A program made the translations under genes and the position numbers. From Hydractinia symbiolongicarpus (lineage: Eukaryota; Cnidaria; Hydrozoa; Anthoathecata; Hydractiniidae): a stretch of DNA of 64,000 nucleotides. Location of the stretch: positions 7,068,001-7,132,000 of the forward strand of contig NC_079883.1 of assembly GCF_029227915.1 (NCBI RefSeq). The letters are read 5' to 3'. This document shows, one piece after another, positions 12,331-23,684 of the stretch (within the stretch, counting starts at the first letter, position 1; every line of letters begins with the position of its first letter). The notes beneath the pieces were generated by a model. That model had not been told where the DNA came from, made no database searches, and saw only the letters and a list, made by a program, of their open reading frames with translations.

Positions 12331-14136
12331 GTAAAGTTAATTTTTAAAAATATATTACACCCGAAATACTAATGTTGTATAACTGTGTTAATGCGCTTCA
12401 TTTGAGTATGTGGCACAGTTTGAGACTCTTATTAAGTGCTCCACCGTTTGTTTAACTGCAGCTTGCACAGTTACTTGTGGCTTCACCTGGCATTTCGATT
12501 TTGGTCCCCTGGCTAGTCTATTATAATATCCATATGGGTCTGTCTGTTTGTGAGCCAAAGTATACCAAGTGTCTTCTCTAAAAACAGGGAATGTTTACAG
12601 ATATAGTCACAGTAATAACCCCCATTCAGCTTTTTTAAAAACTAAGGGACATGGTTGGGTGAGTGAAAGCTAACAAATTTATTTCTTAAAATTAAAAGCT
12701 TGAAATCGCATTTTGGACACAGTCTGAAATCTGGATAGCAGTAGGCATTTTGATGGCCCCTTTATAACCTTTATATCTTCTAAATGCTTCTTATTTTAAA
12801 AATATTTCTTTTCTCTATGCATTTCTACATTTTAGGGAATATTTCAAAGTATTTTTGTGAGGTCTTATAAATTGACCTGTGTCTGTTCGTCTGTCCGTTA
12901 CCAGCTTTTCTCAGAAGTGGATCATTAGTTGTTTTTGATTTTTATGCACAATGACAGAATATAAATCAATAATGGTAGACCCGTTACATCGACGCGTGCT
13001 TATCACTATGTTTTCATGTACATATTTTTGTTAGTTGTAGTTTTTATGACCACATCGCATCTTGTGAAAGTAATGGGCATTGAAGATAATCAATGATGTT
13101 ATTTTTTGATAATGTAAATCTACAATTAAACTAAACATGTGTATTTTTTTGTATTTTTTTGTTGTTGTTCCGACCATACATTCTCGATAAAATTATTTTT
13201 ATTTTGCCGACCGACCCTAAGTTTCTATCGACTTCGCCCGTAGAACAACTAATTAAAATGGAGTCACCTTACGTTAAAAATGATGGATTTAAGTGCAAAA
13301 TGAGCAAAAAAGGTCCAAAAAGTATGGTTTTTACGATACTTCTCAAGATTGGATCATTATTTTATGGTGATATTTTGCAATTGAAATTAATTTTTTCTGA
13401 ATTTTTTTTTATGACCCAATAATAACAGATTTGTGGGCAAAATAAGTGAAAACATTTACAATAATGTTTGACTTCTTAGCCATATATAAATTTTAAGTAA
13501 ACCAGTTTGACCATTTTGGCTACAATGTACATTGTGATCAGTAGCTTTTTATTTAGTTTGCTAGAATTCATTTCATCCTAGCTTCTTTTTGTGTTACCAT
13601 TGCTAACCTAATTTTAAACATTGACATGAACATTGGAAATCTAGCTAACACATTTATTACTTTTTATGTTTGGTTACCATAACTTTCTATTATGGTTAAT
13701 GGTGAACGTACAGCTAACCTAGCAACAAGCCACTTATGTGTGCTTTGCTAATGCATTATCCTAAAAGTGAGTCGGTAGACTATTGAGTATATTGACATAA
13801 CTAGTAGTTTCTTTTCCAATCAAAGCCAAAAACAATTTGCAGTCTTTTCTTGAATTAAAATTGTAAAAAGCATGATAACTAATATTGTCCAAGCAGATTA
13901 TTGCATGTGTTATAATTGTGTCCATGCAATAATCCTACTTATATCTTGTTATGGGATATAAAAATTTGCATTTTCAAGCTTAAACATTTGGCTTAAAACA
14001 TAATAACAAGCTTATTTGGTTTGAATTTTTTTTAGAGATTGTTTTGCTAAAAAATATACTTATTTCTTTGAATTGGGAATGAGTGTGTAGAATTTCTATA
14101 ACCATGTAAAAGAACACAACTCTTTTTGTTTTGATC
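12331..14136. other. DCAF5-like intron, no gene seen
   Basis: AT-rich intronic DNA. The longest open frame (13159-13422) has no recognisable domain and is probably chance. Confidence 0.4.
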
Positions 14137-14984
14137 TAATTTAATTGATTAAGAACTTTTCAGCTGTTCAACGGCTATTTTTTCAATTTTAAATTATTGG
14201 TATAAACAACTATTGTAAAATTTATACAAATAATATTATGCGATCATATCGTATGATCATGAACTTCTCTGTAGGATCAAGTCAATTTTACAGAAATGAA
14301 AACAAAAACATTGATGCAATGTTTTTATTGAGAACTGGTTTTTCAAGATAAAACAGTTGTCACAACCATACTTGTCATTTTACCATATCTGGGACAATTA
14401 TATCTCGGTCTCGTTTAGTTAACACATTTGATAAAAATCTTTCATGTTGCAAGCTTAGGGTTATTTTCAAATCTTGTTGTAGAATTTTTTTCCATTTTAG
14501 GGTTGTCCTTTAAAGGCTTTGCTTTCAAAAGTATATCTATTTACGTGCCAATCCTGGAAATTTGTGGAGTCTAGGGAAACCATCCATTGTTACCGTGATT
14601 TGAAGCACACGGAAACGATCCAAACGTTTTGGCATCTTTTTGTACTGAAAAACCGCTAAAACTCGTGGTGCAGTTTTAGAGCTCATAGTTTACTGCAAAA
14701 ATCTGCCTACCGTGGAGAACTTTTCTATATTCGCCTCTACGGTTAATAATTTGTATTTTGTATTTAAAGGTTAGTTTGCTGATCCGTAGGGACAACTTAG
14801 TTCTCATTCGTTAAATCTAAGCCATTTTTTTTTGTTTTCCGATAAATGTTTCTACAGACAAGTTTATGATCATAAGATATGATCGTATGTCTTATTTAAT
14901 ATAAATAATACAATAGTTGTTTTTGCCAATGATTTGTACTTAAAAATGGCCATCGAACAGCTAAAAAGTCAATGGTAATAAATT
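14137..14984. mobile_element. Long-inverted-repeat DNA element, right end interrupted by the PLE
   Basis: Sequence 14137-14275 is the near reverse complement of 14851-14984. It contains AAACAACTATTG at 14204 against CAATAGTTGTTT at 14911, GATCATATCGTATGATCATG against its inverse, and CAGCTGTTCAACGGC against GGCCATCGAACAGCT. The interior has no transposase. The left arm extends beyond the PLE insertion point: its mirror continues after 20828 (ACTAATTTTTTTG), so the Penelope element landed inside the right inverted repeat of this older element. Confidence 0.6.
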
Positions 14985-15066
14985 ACGAATAAGATAAAAA
15001 CATTGTGGCTTCACGATAAAATACCAATATTAGGACCAACAATGAGTATGTTTATTATTTTTTATT

Positions 15067-15102
15067 GACAATATATTTCGGATAAAAATTATCCATCATC
15101 AG
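15067..15102 (-). ncRNA. Candidate hammerhead ribozyme core, PLE copy A
   Basis: On the minus strand: CTGATGA, a 6-bp stem (GGATAA/TTATCC) with a 3-nt loop, GAAA, then a very short stem III region and GTC. This is the order of a type-I hammerhead with minimal stem III, as known for PLE terminal repeats. The flanks can pair as an interrupted stem I (TTTTA with TAAAA, TTTATT with AATAAA), but the two or three bases next to the core do not pair. Confidence 0.6.
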
Positions 15103-15251
15103 GTCTAAAAGCAAATAAATAATGTTAAAAACAGTTAAAAACAAGTATAAAATTATTCAACATATCATACATAAACTACACCTCACACTACAACAAATCA
15201 AATTTACAAGAAAATCTAAAAACAAAACGAGTTTAGAAGAGAGTAAGGTAA

Positions 15252-17630
15252 TTAAATTTTTATTACCAATGCTCTGCTTCTATATTCGTCTTTTGTATTT
15301 AAAACCGGTTTGATGTAATTGATCATTAACGCCTCAAGAGTCATTAAATGATAAACGTTCCGTGTTGATGAACATAAAATTGATACATTTTCCATTGTTA
15401 AAAGATTATTGCAATCGTCGAAATGCTTTCCCACCGGACCAGTTCTTTTATGTTCCTTAAGTCGTTTGATTAAATGCCGGCTCGTCTGTCCGACATAGCA
15501 CGAGTTGCATCGTGGACATTCTATTTTGTATACCAAACAACTTTTGAAACATTTTTCAATTACAGGTTTCAATGGAGGCAGAGAACTTTTCAACTTTTTC
15601 AATGTGAAAATAATTTTACACGGAATATTCAACTTTCTCATAGAAGTTTCAAATTTCTCCGAAACTCGCCCACGATATTGAATGAAAATCATCTTCTCTT
15701 CAGACTCTTCTTTCTCGTTTTCTTCATCAGGATTCTCGTTATCATTATTTTCCATAATCTTAGATATCGTACTTTTAATTATCGGGTCATAGAAAGCTTT
15801 CGGATATTGATTTTTCTCAAGAACAGTTTTACCTTTTTCTAGACTTTGGTGAAAATTCGACCATGTGCTACACGCTCGATGTATTCGATGAACTAGGCCG
15901 GATACGACTGACCGTTTATATTTCCGTGGTGCCAGTGAATGAAAGTTCATCGTCAGGCCTGTATCGGTAGCTTTCGTGTACCATGTCGATGATAAATTGT
16001 TATTTGAACGAATAATTAACATATCCAGAAAAGGTATAGACGTATTCTTCCCTTCTTTTTCAATGGTAAATTTGAGTGACGGATGCAGGTCGTTAATTTG
16101 TAGAAGTTTTCCGTCAATTCTATTACGTTCTATGTTTCTCAAAACATCATCCATATACCTTGAATACAGTACAGCATCGTCTTTAAGGATAGAGTCAAAC
16201 TTGCTTAGCCAACCATTAGCGAGAAGTGGAGCTGGTGGGCTGCCCATAGCTAAGCCATCGATTTGCCTGTAATAACCATCGTGTGATAATAAAACTACGT
16301 CACGACTGCACAAAGAGACTAAGGTTTTAAAGGTTTCTTTATCTACCGGAGGCTGTTCGTATTTACCAGAAAATAAAAGCTCGGTGCAATCATTTATGGC
16401 TTCATCAAGCGGAACGTTTGTATACAAAGACTTTATATCAAAACTAACTAGTTCTTCGTTCGTATTAAGTTGAATTTGAGATAACAGATCAGAAATTTCC
16501 TTTGTTGAGGAATTGATATTGCACTCCTTTACAACAGATAACCATTTTGAAACTTGATTACCAATTTTATAGTAGGCTGAGCCAGGCATGGAAAGTACTG
16601 GTCGAACTGGTGTATCTTTCTTATGTACCTTCGCTAGGCCATATAGACGTGGCGGTTGGCTTCCTACTGGTTTCATCTTATCGTACAATGCGTCCGAGAT
16701 TTTATTATCTTCTTTCAACAACTTTAACATGGATAAAACTCTTTCTTCTTCTTTAAGCATTGGGTGCTTCTCATTCTTCCTTCTCCCGACGAGTTTTTCA
16801 AATTGAGGTAAATCGGTGATTTCACTCATTTTATTATTGTACGTTTCTACTTTCATGATGCAAATTCCGATGCCCTTATCGAAAGGTAGCGCAACGAGGT
16901 TATTCTCTTTAAGGTATCTATTCGTCAATTGCAAATTTCTGGATCTTTTTTGTTTACTGCATCTTTTGATATATGCTAGTGTTTTAATATTCATATCAGT
17001 AATGACATCTTCTTCCACCTTTTGTCCTCTGCAAAATCTAATCAGATCATCAAGCTCTGTAAGAACGTCATTCTTATTAAACTTTCCAAGTACAGCATTT
17101 CTCGGACCCAGGGCTAACGTGTCCAAAACGTATTTTGGCGGATTTTTGTCTAACTGGTAACAGATCACAGTGTTATCAACGTTAAATAACGGTTTATCTT
17201 GTTCACTTGATAGTCTAGTGAGTTTATCATTTAATTTGTCAGTATGTTCTTTTTCATGTAGTCTGTTATGAATTCTTATATGAAGTATAAGTGATGGTAA
17301 AAGCTTTATGTTGATTTTCTGTTTTAAAGCGTTTCTAGATTTCGTCAGTTTCTCGTTAACAGATTGTTGTTCACCTTTAGCTTTAAACAATTCCTTTCTC
17401 AAGAGTCGTAGTTGAAAGTCTTCTACTATTCTATCGTCGAAACAACCATTTTCTGGTATTCGAAACTTCAGAAACTTTGGGATAATATTCGCTCTTAAAC
17501 AATTCTCTAGAAAACTGATACGCAGGCTGTGACTTATTCTCTTTCGTTGAAATTTACGGTAGTCAAGAAAATATTTCCACCAGCCATTTCGTTTCAATTC
17601 CAATACAAATAACGAATAAGATAAAAACAT
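15252..17630 (-). CDS. Penelope-like reverse transcriptase with GIY-YIG endonuclease, copy A
   Basis: A 792-residue intact frame taken from its first ATG (17630); the open frame runs 13 codons further up without an ATG. Reverse transcriptase motifs run in order RLYGLAKVHK (about 328-337), SFDIKSLYTNVP (396-407), GLAMGSPPAP (459-468), the catalytic YMDDVL (492-497) and IPFLDM (532-537). An acidic linker follows (about 630-645). The C-terminal GIY-YIG nuclease domain has LVYKIECPRC and CYVGQTSRHL (about 699-720), Cys pairs, and a late Glu (EALMINYIKPVLN). PLEs use this protein for target-primed reverse transcription. The frame differs from copy B at residue 229 (Arg here, Gly there). It is intronic and antisense to the DCAF5-like gene. 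Confidence 0.9.
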   Translation of the reverse strand: MFLSYSLFVLELKRNGWWKYFLDYRKFQRKRISHSLRISFLENCLRANIIPKFLKFRIPENGCFDDRIVEDFQLRLLRKELFKAKGEQQSVNEKLTKSRNALKQKINIKLLPSLILHIRIHNRLHEKEHTDKLNDKLTRLSSEQDKPLFNVDNTVICYQLDKNPPKYVLDTLALGPRNAVLGKFNKNDVLTELDDLIRFCRGQKVEEDVITDMNIKTLAYIKRCSKQKRSRNLQLTNRYLKENNLVALPFDKGIGICIMKVETYNNKMSEITDLPQFEKLVGRRKNEKHPMLKEEERVLSMLKLLKEDNKISDALYDKMKPVGSQPPRLYGLAKVHKKDTPVRPVLSMPGSAYYKIGNQVSKWLSVVKECNINSSTKEISDLLSQIQLNTNEELVSFDIKSLYTNVPLDEAINDCTELLFSGKYEQPPVDKETFKTLVSLCSRDVVLLSHDGYYRQIDGLAMGSPPAPLLANGWLSKFDSILKDDAVLYSRYMDDVLRNIERNRIDGKLLQINDLHPSLKFTIEKEGKNTSIPFLDMLIIRSNNNLSSTWYTKATDTGLTMNFHSLAPRKYKRSVVSGLVHRIHRACSTWSNFHQSLEKGKTVLEKNQYPKAFYDPIIKSTISKIMENNDNENPDEENEKEESEEKMIFIQYRGRVSEKFETSMRKLNIPCKIIFTLKKLKSSLPPLKPVIEKCFKSCLVYKIECPRCNSCYVGQTSRHLIKRLKEHKRTGPVGKHFDDCNNLLTMENVSILCSSTRNVYHLMTLEALMINYIKPVLNTKDEYRSRALVIKI

Positions 17631-18118
17631 TGTGGCTTCACGATAAAATACCAATATTAGGACCAACAATGAGTATGTTTATTATTTTTTATTGACAATA
17701 TATTTCGGATAAAAATTATCCATCATCAGGTCTAAAAGCAAATAAATAATGTTAAAAACAGTTAAAAACAAGTATAAAATTATTCAACATATCATACATA
17801 AACTACACCTCACACTACAACAAATCAAATTTACAAGAAAATCTAAAAACAAAACGAGTTTAGAAGAGAGTAAGGTAATTAAATTTTTATTACCAATGCT
17901 CTGCTTCTATATTCGTCTTTTGTATTTAAAACCGGTTTGATGTAATTGATCATTAACGCCTCAAGAGTCATTAAATGATAAACGTTCCGTGTTGATGAAC
18001 ATAAAATTGATACATTTTCCATTGTTAAAAGATTATTGCAATCGTCGAAATGCTTTCCCACCGGACCAGTTCTTTTATGTTCCTTAAGTCGTTTGATTAA
18101 ATGCCGGCTCGTCTGTCC
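17612..18118 (-). mobile_element. PLE pseudo-LTR: truncated upstream 3' copy
   Basis: Direct repeat of 14985-15488: the end of the GIY-YIG frame, 3' tail and ribozyme core. It sits head-to-tail in front of copy A and breaks off at 18118 inside the codons for GQTSRHL. From there the sequence flips to the opposite orientation. Confidence 0.8.
17694..17729 (-). ncRNA. Candidate hammerhead ribozyme core in PLE pseudo-LTR
   Basis: Identical core to the one at 15067-15102, placed upstream of copy A where self-cleavage would define the 5' end of its RNA. Confidence 0.6.
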
Positions 18119-18209
18119 TGATAATTTTTATCCGAAATATATTGTCAATAAAAAATAATAAACATACTCATTGTTGGTCCTAATATTGGTATTTTATCGT
18201 GAAGCCACA

Positions 18210-20588
18210 ATGTTTTTATCTTATTCGTTATTTGTATTGGAATTGAAACGAAATGGCTGGTGGAAATATTTTCTTGACTACCGTAAATTTCAACGAAAGA
18301 GAATAAGTCACAGCCTGCGTATCAGTTTTCTAGAGAATTGTTTAAGAGCGAATATTATCCCAAAGTTTCTGAAGTTTCGAATACCAGAAAATGGTTGTTT
18401 CGACGATAGAATAGTAGAAGACTTTCAACTACGACTCTTGAGAAAGGAATTGTTTAAAGCTAAAGGTGAACAACAATCTGTTAACGAGAAACTGACGAAA
18501 TCTAGAAACGCTTTAAAACAGAAAATCAACATAAAGCTTTTACCATCACTTATACTTCATATAAGAATTCATAACAGACTACATGAAAAAGAACATACTG
18601 ACAAATTAAATGATAAACTCACTAGACTATCAAGTGAACAAGATAAACCGTTATTTAACGTTGATAACACTGTGATCTGTTACCAGTTAGACAAAAATCC
18701 GCCAAAATACGTTTTGGACACGTTAGCCCTGGGTCCGAGAAATGCTGTACTTGGAAAGTTTAATAAGAATGACGTTCTTACAGAGCTTGATGATCTGATT
18801 AGATTTTGCAGAGGACAAAAGGTGGAAGAAGATGTCATTACTGATATGAATATTAAAACACTAGCATATATCAAAAGATGCAGTAAACAAAAAGGATCCA
18901 GAAATTTGCAATTGACGAATAGATACCTTAAAGAGAATAACCTCGTTGCGCTACCTTTCGATAAGGGCATCGGAATTTGCATCATGAAAGTAGAAACGTA
19001 CAATAATAAAATGAGTGAAATCACCGATTTACCTCAATTTGAAAAACTCGTCGGGAGAAGGAAGAATGAGAAGCACCCAATGCTTAAAGAAGAAGAAAGA
19101 GTTTTATCCATGTTAAAGTTGTTGAAAGAAGATAATAAAATCTCGGACGCATTGTACGATAAGATGAAACCAGTAGGAAGCCAACCGCCACGTCTATATG
19201 GCCTAGCGAAGGTACATAAGAAAGATACACCAGTTCGACCAGTACTTTCCATGCCTGGCTCAGCCTACTATAAAATTGGTAATCAAGTTTCAAAATGGTT
19301 ATCTGTTGTAAAGGAGTGCAATATCAATTCCTCAACAAAGGAAATTTCTGATCTGTTATCTCAAATTCAACTTAATACGAACGAAGAACTAGTTAGTTTT
19401 GATATAAAGTCTTTGTATACAAACGTTCCGCTTGATGAAGCCATAAATGATTGCACCGAGCTTTTATTTTCTGGTAAATACGAACAGCCTCCGGTAGATA
19501 AAGAAACCTTTAAAACCTTAGTCTCTTTGTGCAGTCGTGACGTAGTTTTATTATCACACGATGGTTATTACAGGCAAATCGATGGCTTAGCTATGGGCAG
19601 CCCACCAGCTCCACTTCTCGCTAATGGTTGGCTAAGCAAGTTTGACTCTATCCTTAAAGACGATGCTGTACTGTATTCAAGGTATATGGATGATGTTTTG
19701 AGAAACATAGAACGTAATAGAATTGACGGAAAACTTCTACAAATTAACGACCTGCATCCGTCACTCAAATTTACCATTGAAAAAGAAGGGAAGAATACGT
19801 CTATACCTTTTCTGGATATGTTAATTATTCGTTCAAATAACAATTTATCATCGACATGGTACACGAAAGCTACCGATACAGGCCTGACGATGAACTTTCA
19901 TTCACTGGCACCACGGAAATATAAACGGTCAGTCGTATCCGGCCTAGTTCATCGAATACATCGAGCGTGTAGCACATGGTCGAATTTTCACCAAAGTCTA
20001 GAAAAAGGTAAAACTGTTCTTGAGAAAAATCAATATCCGAAAGCTTTCTATGACCCGATAATTAAAAGTACGATATCTAAGATTATGGAAAATAATGATA
20101 ACGAGAATCCTGATGAAGAAAACGAGAAAGAAGAGTCTGAAGAGAAGATGATTTTCATTCAATATCGTGGGCGAGTTTCGGAGAAATTTGAAACTTCTAT
20201 GAGAAAGTTGAATATTCCGTGTAAAATTATTTTCACATTGAAAAAGTTGAAAAGTTCTCTGCCTCCATTGAAACCTGTAATTGAAAAATGTTTCAAAAGT
20301 TGTTTGGTATACAAAATAGAATGTCCACGATGCAACTCGTGCTATGTCGGACAGACGAGCCGGCATTTAATCAAACGACTTAAGGAACATAAAAGAACTG
20401 GTCCGGTGGGAAAGCATTTCGACGATTGCAATAATCTTTTAACAATGGAAAATGTATCAATTTTATGTTCATCAACACGGAACGTTTATCATTTAATGAC
20501 TCTTGAGGCGTTAATGATCAATTACATCAAACCGGTTTTAAATACAAAAGACGAATATAGAAGCAGAGCATTGGTAATAAAAATTTAA
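18210..20588 (+). CDS. Penelope-like reverse transcriptase with GIY-YIG endonuclease, copy B
   Basis: Intact 792-residue frame from ATG 18210, the inverted twin of copy A with Gly at residue 229. Its 5' flank starts abruptly at 18119 inside the ribozyme stem II, so it lacks a complete upstream pseudo-LTR. Its 3' end carries a full candidate ribozyme. It is in sense orientation inside the DCAF5-like intron. Confidence 0.9.
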   Translation: MFLSYSLFVLELKRNGWWKYFLDYRKFQRKRISHSLRISFLENCLRANIIPKFLKFRIPENGCFDDRIVEDFQLRLLRKELFKAKGEQQSVNEKLTKSRNALKQKINIKLLPSLILHIRIHNRLHEKEHTDKLNDKLTRLSSEQDKPLFNVDNTVICYQLDKNPPKYVLDTLALGPRNAVLGKFNKNDVLTELDDLIRFCRGQKVEEDVITDMNIKTLAYIKRCSKQKGSRNLQLTNRYLKENNLVALPFDKGIGICIMKVETYNNKMSEITDLPQFEKLVGRRKNEKHPMLKEEERVLSMLKLLKEDNKISDALYDKMKPVGSQPPRLYGLAKVHKKDTPVRPVLSMPGSAYYKIGNQVSKWLSVVKECNINSSTKEISDLLSQIQLNTNEELVSFDIKSLYTNVPLDEAINDCTELLFSGKYEQPPVDKETFKTLVSLCSRDVVLLSHDGYYRQIDGLAMGSPPAPLLANGWLSKFDSILKDDAVLYSRYMDDVLRNIERNRIDGKLLQINDLHPSLKFTIEKEGKNTSIPFLDMLIIRSNNNLSSTWYTKATDTGLTMNFHSLAPRKYKRSVVSGLVHRIHRACSTWSNFHQSLEKGKTVLEKNQYPKAFYDPIIKSTISKIMENNDNENPDEENEKEESEEKMIFIQYRGRVSEKFETSMRKLNIPCKIIFTLKKLKSSLPPLKPVIEKCFKSCLVYKIECPRCNSCYVGQTSRHLIKRLKEHKRTGPVGKHFDDCNNLLTMENVSILCSSTRNVYHLMTLEALMINYIKPVLNTKDEYRSRALVIKI

Positions 20589-20737
20589 TTACCTTACTCT
20601 CTTCTAAACTCGTTTTGTTTTTAGATTTTCTTGTAAATTTGATTTGTTGTAGTGTGAGGTGTAGTTTATGTATGATATGTTGAATAATTTTATACTTGTT
20701 TTTAACTGTTTTTAACATTATTTATTTGCTTTTAGAC

Positions 20738-20773
20738 CTGATGATGGATAATTTTTATCCGAAATATATTGTC
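20738..20773 (+). ncRNA. Candidate hammerhead ribozyme core, PLE copy B
   Basis: CTGATGA at 20738-20744, stem II GGATAA/TTATCC, GAAA at 20761, GTC at 20771-20773. Same sequence as in copy A. Confidence 0.6.
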
Positions 20774-20827
20774 AATAAAAAATAATAAACATACTCATTG
20801 TTGGTCCTAATATTGGTAATAAATTAC

Positions 20828-21849
20828 ACTAATTTTTTTGTTATTTGATCAAAAAAATTATTTTCTCTGAAAAGTTGCATGGACCTCCCCTAAAATCCTA
20901 ACTTCTGAAATGCAGGAAGTATAGAAACTATTTTTTTGCTAATTTATTTACATTGGTCTAAAAGCACCCCATAACAAATTTTGTACTTAAGTTATTGCAT
21001 TTTCAAGTTATTGAATATTCAAGAATATGCCCGGGGATGCTGAATCATGACAACATCACCACTATGGTTTAACAGAAGGAATACTTTAATCGTCATTTAT
21101 ATATATGTGGGTATGTCTTGAGAGAACTTATTTTTTCGGAAAGGAAATAACACACTAAAAATGGTGGATTCATTTTGTAGTACCACATTAAGGATGCAAT
21201 GCTGTGTCTTTGCTAGTTATTGCTATTGTTTTAATCAGTACAATATATCATGCAAAAACTAGCCTATAGCCCAGGCAATGAATAGACAGTACCAGTCAAT
21301 AATTATTTATTAGCATTTTATATTAGCTTTGTATTTTTTCTTACATTCATATTGCTCATAAAGGTTCAGAGTTATTTACATATTACAATAATGGATCTAC
21401 AGAAGCCGAGTAAAAGGCAAAAACATTTACTGACATTTGATCCATTTTATTTTTCGTTGCAAGAATATTTTTGATCAAATCTGCTCAGTTTAGAAAAGTA
21501 AATGGTGATTCTTTTTATACCATTGAAAATCTCAAACACTATGCCATTAAGTACTTTCAAAAAAAATTATTTAAATATATCAATGTTATTGATGTTTTAA
21601 AGATGCACTCAAAAGTTATTGTGATCTTTGATGTTGGATGATATGTTATAAATTTTGTTTTAATTTTATTTAAGATTTAAGTTTTATTGTGTATCTTTTA
21701 GAATTAATGAAAACCAATGTTTTATGGAAGCTTGTTATTTGCTAATGCAGCGAATGAAAACATAATTTATCATAGTAAAGTTGTCTTCCATTGCAGGGAA
21801 CTGTAATCACCATGCTAGTATTAGTGCTATACTTTTATTTTTGTTATAG
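20828..21849. other. DCAF5-like intron, last part before the 67-nt exon
   Basis: AT-rich, no gene. Its first bases continue the inverted repeat interrupted by the PLE. Confidence 0.4.
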
Positions 21850-21916
21850 TATGTAATAGCTGGTTCTGACAACTTTGATGTATTCATTTGGAAGATTTCC
21901 TCTAAAGAAAATAAAG
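21850..21916 (+). CDS. DCAF5: DCAF5-like WD40 protein, 67-nt internal exon
   Basis: The acceptor TTGTTATAG ends at 21849 and the GTATGT donor starts at 21917. It encodes YVIAGSDNFDVFIWKIS and a short Lys/Glu-rich tail. The DCAF5 family has YILSGSDDFNLYMWRIP here. It joins the preceding exon at a codon boundary and leaves one base for the next exon. Confidence 0.85.
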
Positions 21917-23684
21917 GTATGTGAGCTTTTTGGTTCTAACACAATGAGGAAGAATTAAAATCAAAATTTCACATCCTTTTTCAATATTTTAGATGTATTA
22001 ATAGAAATGAATTTATTTTCAAGTAGCTTTATATTAGCTTTGTAATATATTTATTTGTGCACACATTTTTGGCATATATATGTTCTCATTGTTTCTAAAA
22101 GAGGCGTTGAAAATTGCTGACTGAAAAGGTTCACACTATAAATTCTTTTGGCAATCTAATCGAACAGCTCATGTTCCTCGATTCTATAGAGCAAAGCCCA
22201 AAACTTAATTGCTAAACTCTAGTAACTAAAATTTGTTTAAGGAACATCACTCGTTTTTGTTATAAATGTGACTGGGGCTTAAGAAATATTACTGCAAAAA
22301 AATAAAGACTTGCATGACGGCAGATTAGTTTACTTCACCTAACGGTTTGTTGACAACATTTTGGGTACCTTGGTTCAGGAATATGAGTCGAAACCCTTGT
22401 ACCCTTTACAGAAGTCCTGTCCTACTCTCTATGTCTGTTTGTTTGTTTAATTTTTGTGACAATTATCTCCTTGGAAAAAGGAAGAATTGTGTTCTTTTAT
22501 ATGAGCATATTCTTTAGAGGAGCAAAATCTCTAGAATTTAAATTTTAAGACTTAACTGGTCGAGTTTATCATTGTGCGTGCACTTTGTAATTTTCATTCT
22601 CATGGTTTTAAAAAACTGTTTCAACTCTGTATTGAAAATGTTTTGCTAAAAGAACTGGCGTACTGGTAAGGAAGAACTAAACACAAAAATAATGTTTTGA
22701 TATATTGTTATTACTACCATAAGAAAGCAAATTCAAGTAGTCTTACTATTTCATGTAACTTCGAAGTGGCATAAATACAAACTTTATAGGCTTAAAGTAT
22801 GGCTACAAATTCCATAAAAAAAGATTACGTGCAGAAAAGTGCAACTTTATGTAGTGGCTGGTTTGTTTGAGCTACGAATTTTTGCAATTGATGATAATTC
22901 TAATAAAAGTTATCTTATACACGCTATATATGCTATATATTATATATGCTAAATATGGCAAGTTGTTCAGCTTTTGGTTGTAATTTGCTCCCTCGTGTGA
23001 CAAAGAGTTCAGTCTTAATAAGATAACTTTTAAAAAACGAATAAAACTACTACGTAAAAAATGGTTGCAAGCGATCAAAAGAAACCTTACGAAAAGATTC
23101 TGGGGTTTTACATCACTTTACTGACGACTTTTTCCAGAGGGATATGATGGTAAGACAAAGTTCTTCTGGATTTTATGAATGCAAAATAAAGTTTTGAAAT
23201 CCAGTTTCGGTGATTTACTTCTTTTCGAGTGGAAAAAATTGTTTTTATTACCTCTGAATTGTTTCTCATTTGATATGCAAGTATGCGTTCATAAGTTTGC
23301 CTACGAAAAGTTTCCCTAGAGTTTTGTTGGTGTTGCGACAGTAGTGAGAAAAACTCTGGAAATATTTACTATCGCACAACAAACAATTTAAATCATAATT
23401 ATTTTTGTTTGTGTTGATAAAATATAATTTAAAATGAATCCTATTGCGATTTGCAGAGTGCTGCACTTTGCAATATCATTTTTGTTACTAGATCCAGTCT
23501 TCTTGGTTTTACGCAGCCCGTTGAAAAAAAGGCAAAGAAATTATTGAGATAAAAAGAGACATAATTAAGGTGCACTTCTTTATTTCTCAAAATATACCAT
23601 CCATTTGTGACAATATATCAAAAATAATTTTTGTGTTTAGTTCCCCTTTAATAATCCTGGTTTGTTGATATTAATTTCTTCTTC
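21917..23684. other. DCAF5-like intron, first part
   Basis: AT-rich intron. A short inverted pair AAAAGTTATCTTAT / ATAAGATAACTTTT (about 22913 and 23020) suggests a small decayed MITE. No gene seen. Confidence 0.35.

Larger units (their letters stand above)
14985..20818. mobile_element. Penelope-like retroelement as a giant inverted repeat
   Basis: Two nearly identical full PLE bodies lie in opposite orientation. Arms 15022-17721 (minus) and 18119-20818 (plus), about 2.7 kb each, are separated by 397 bp (17722-18118). The minus copy is preceded by a partial extra copy of the 3' end (17612-18118: GIY-YIG coding end plus tail), the usual tandem pseudo-LTR of PLEs. The compound element is flanked by a 13-bp direct repeat GGTAATAAATTAC (14974-14986 and 20815-20827), of which up to 4 bp may belong to the element. 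Only one amino-acid difference was seen between the copies, so the event is recent. Confidence 0.85.

Noticed and set aside
15474-17160. Plus-strand frames across PLE copy A (and their mirrors in copy B)
   Set aside because: Antisense shadows of the reverse transcriptase frame.
15252-20588. Telomerase or group II intron reverse transcriptase
   Set aside because: YMDDVL, the RLYGLAKVHK block and a C-terminal GIY-YIG domain fit Penelope-like elements.
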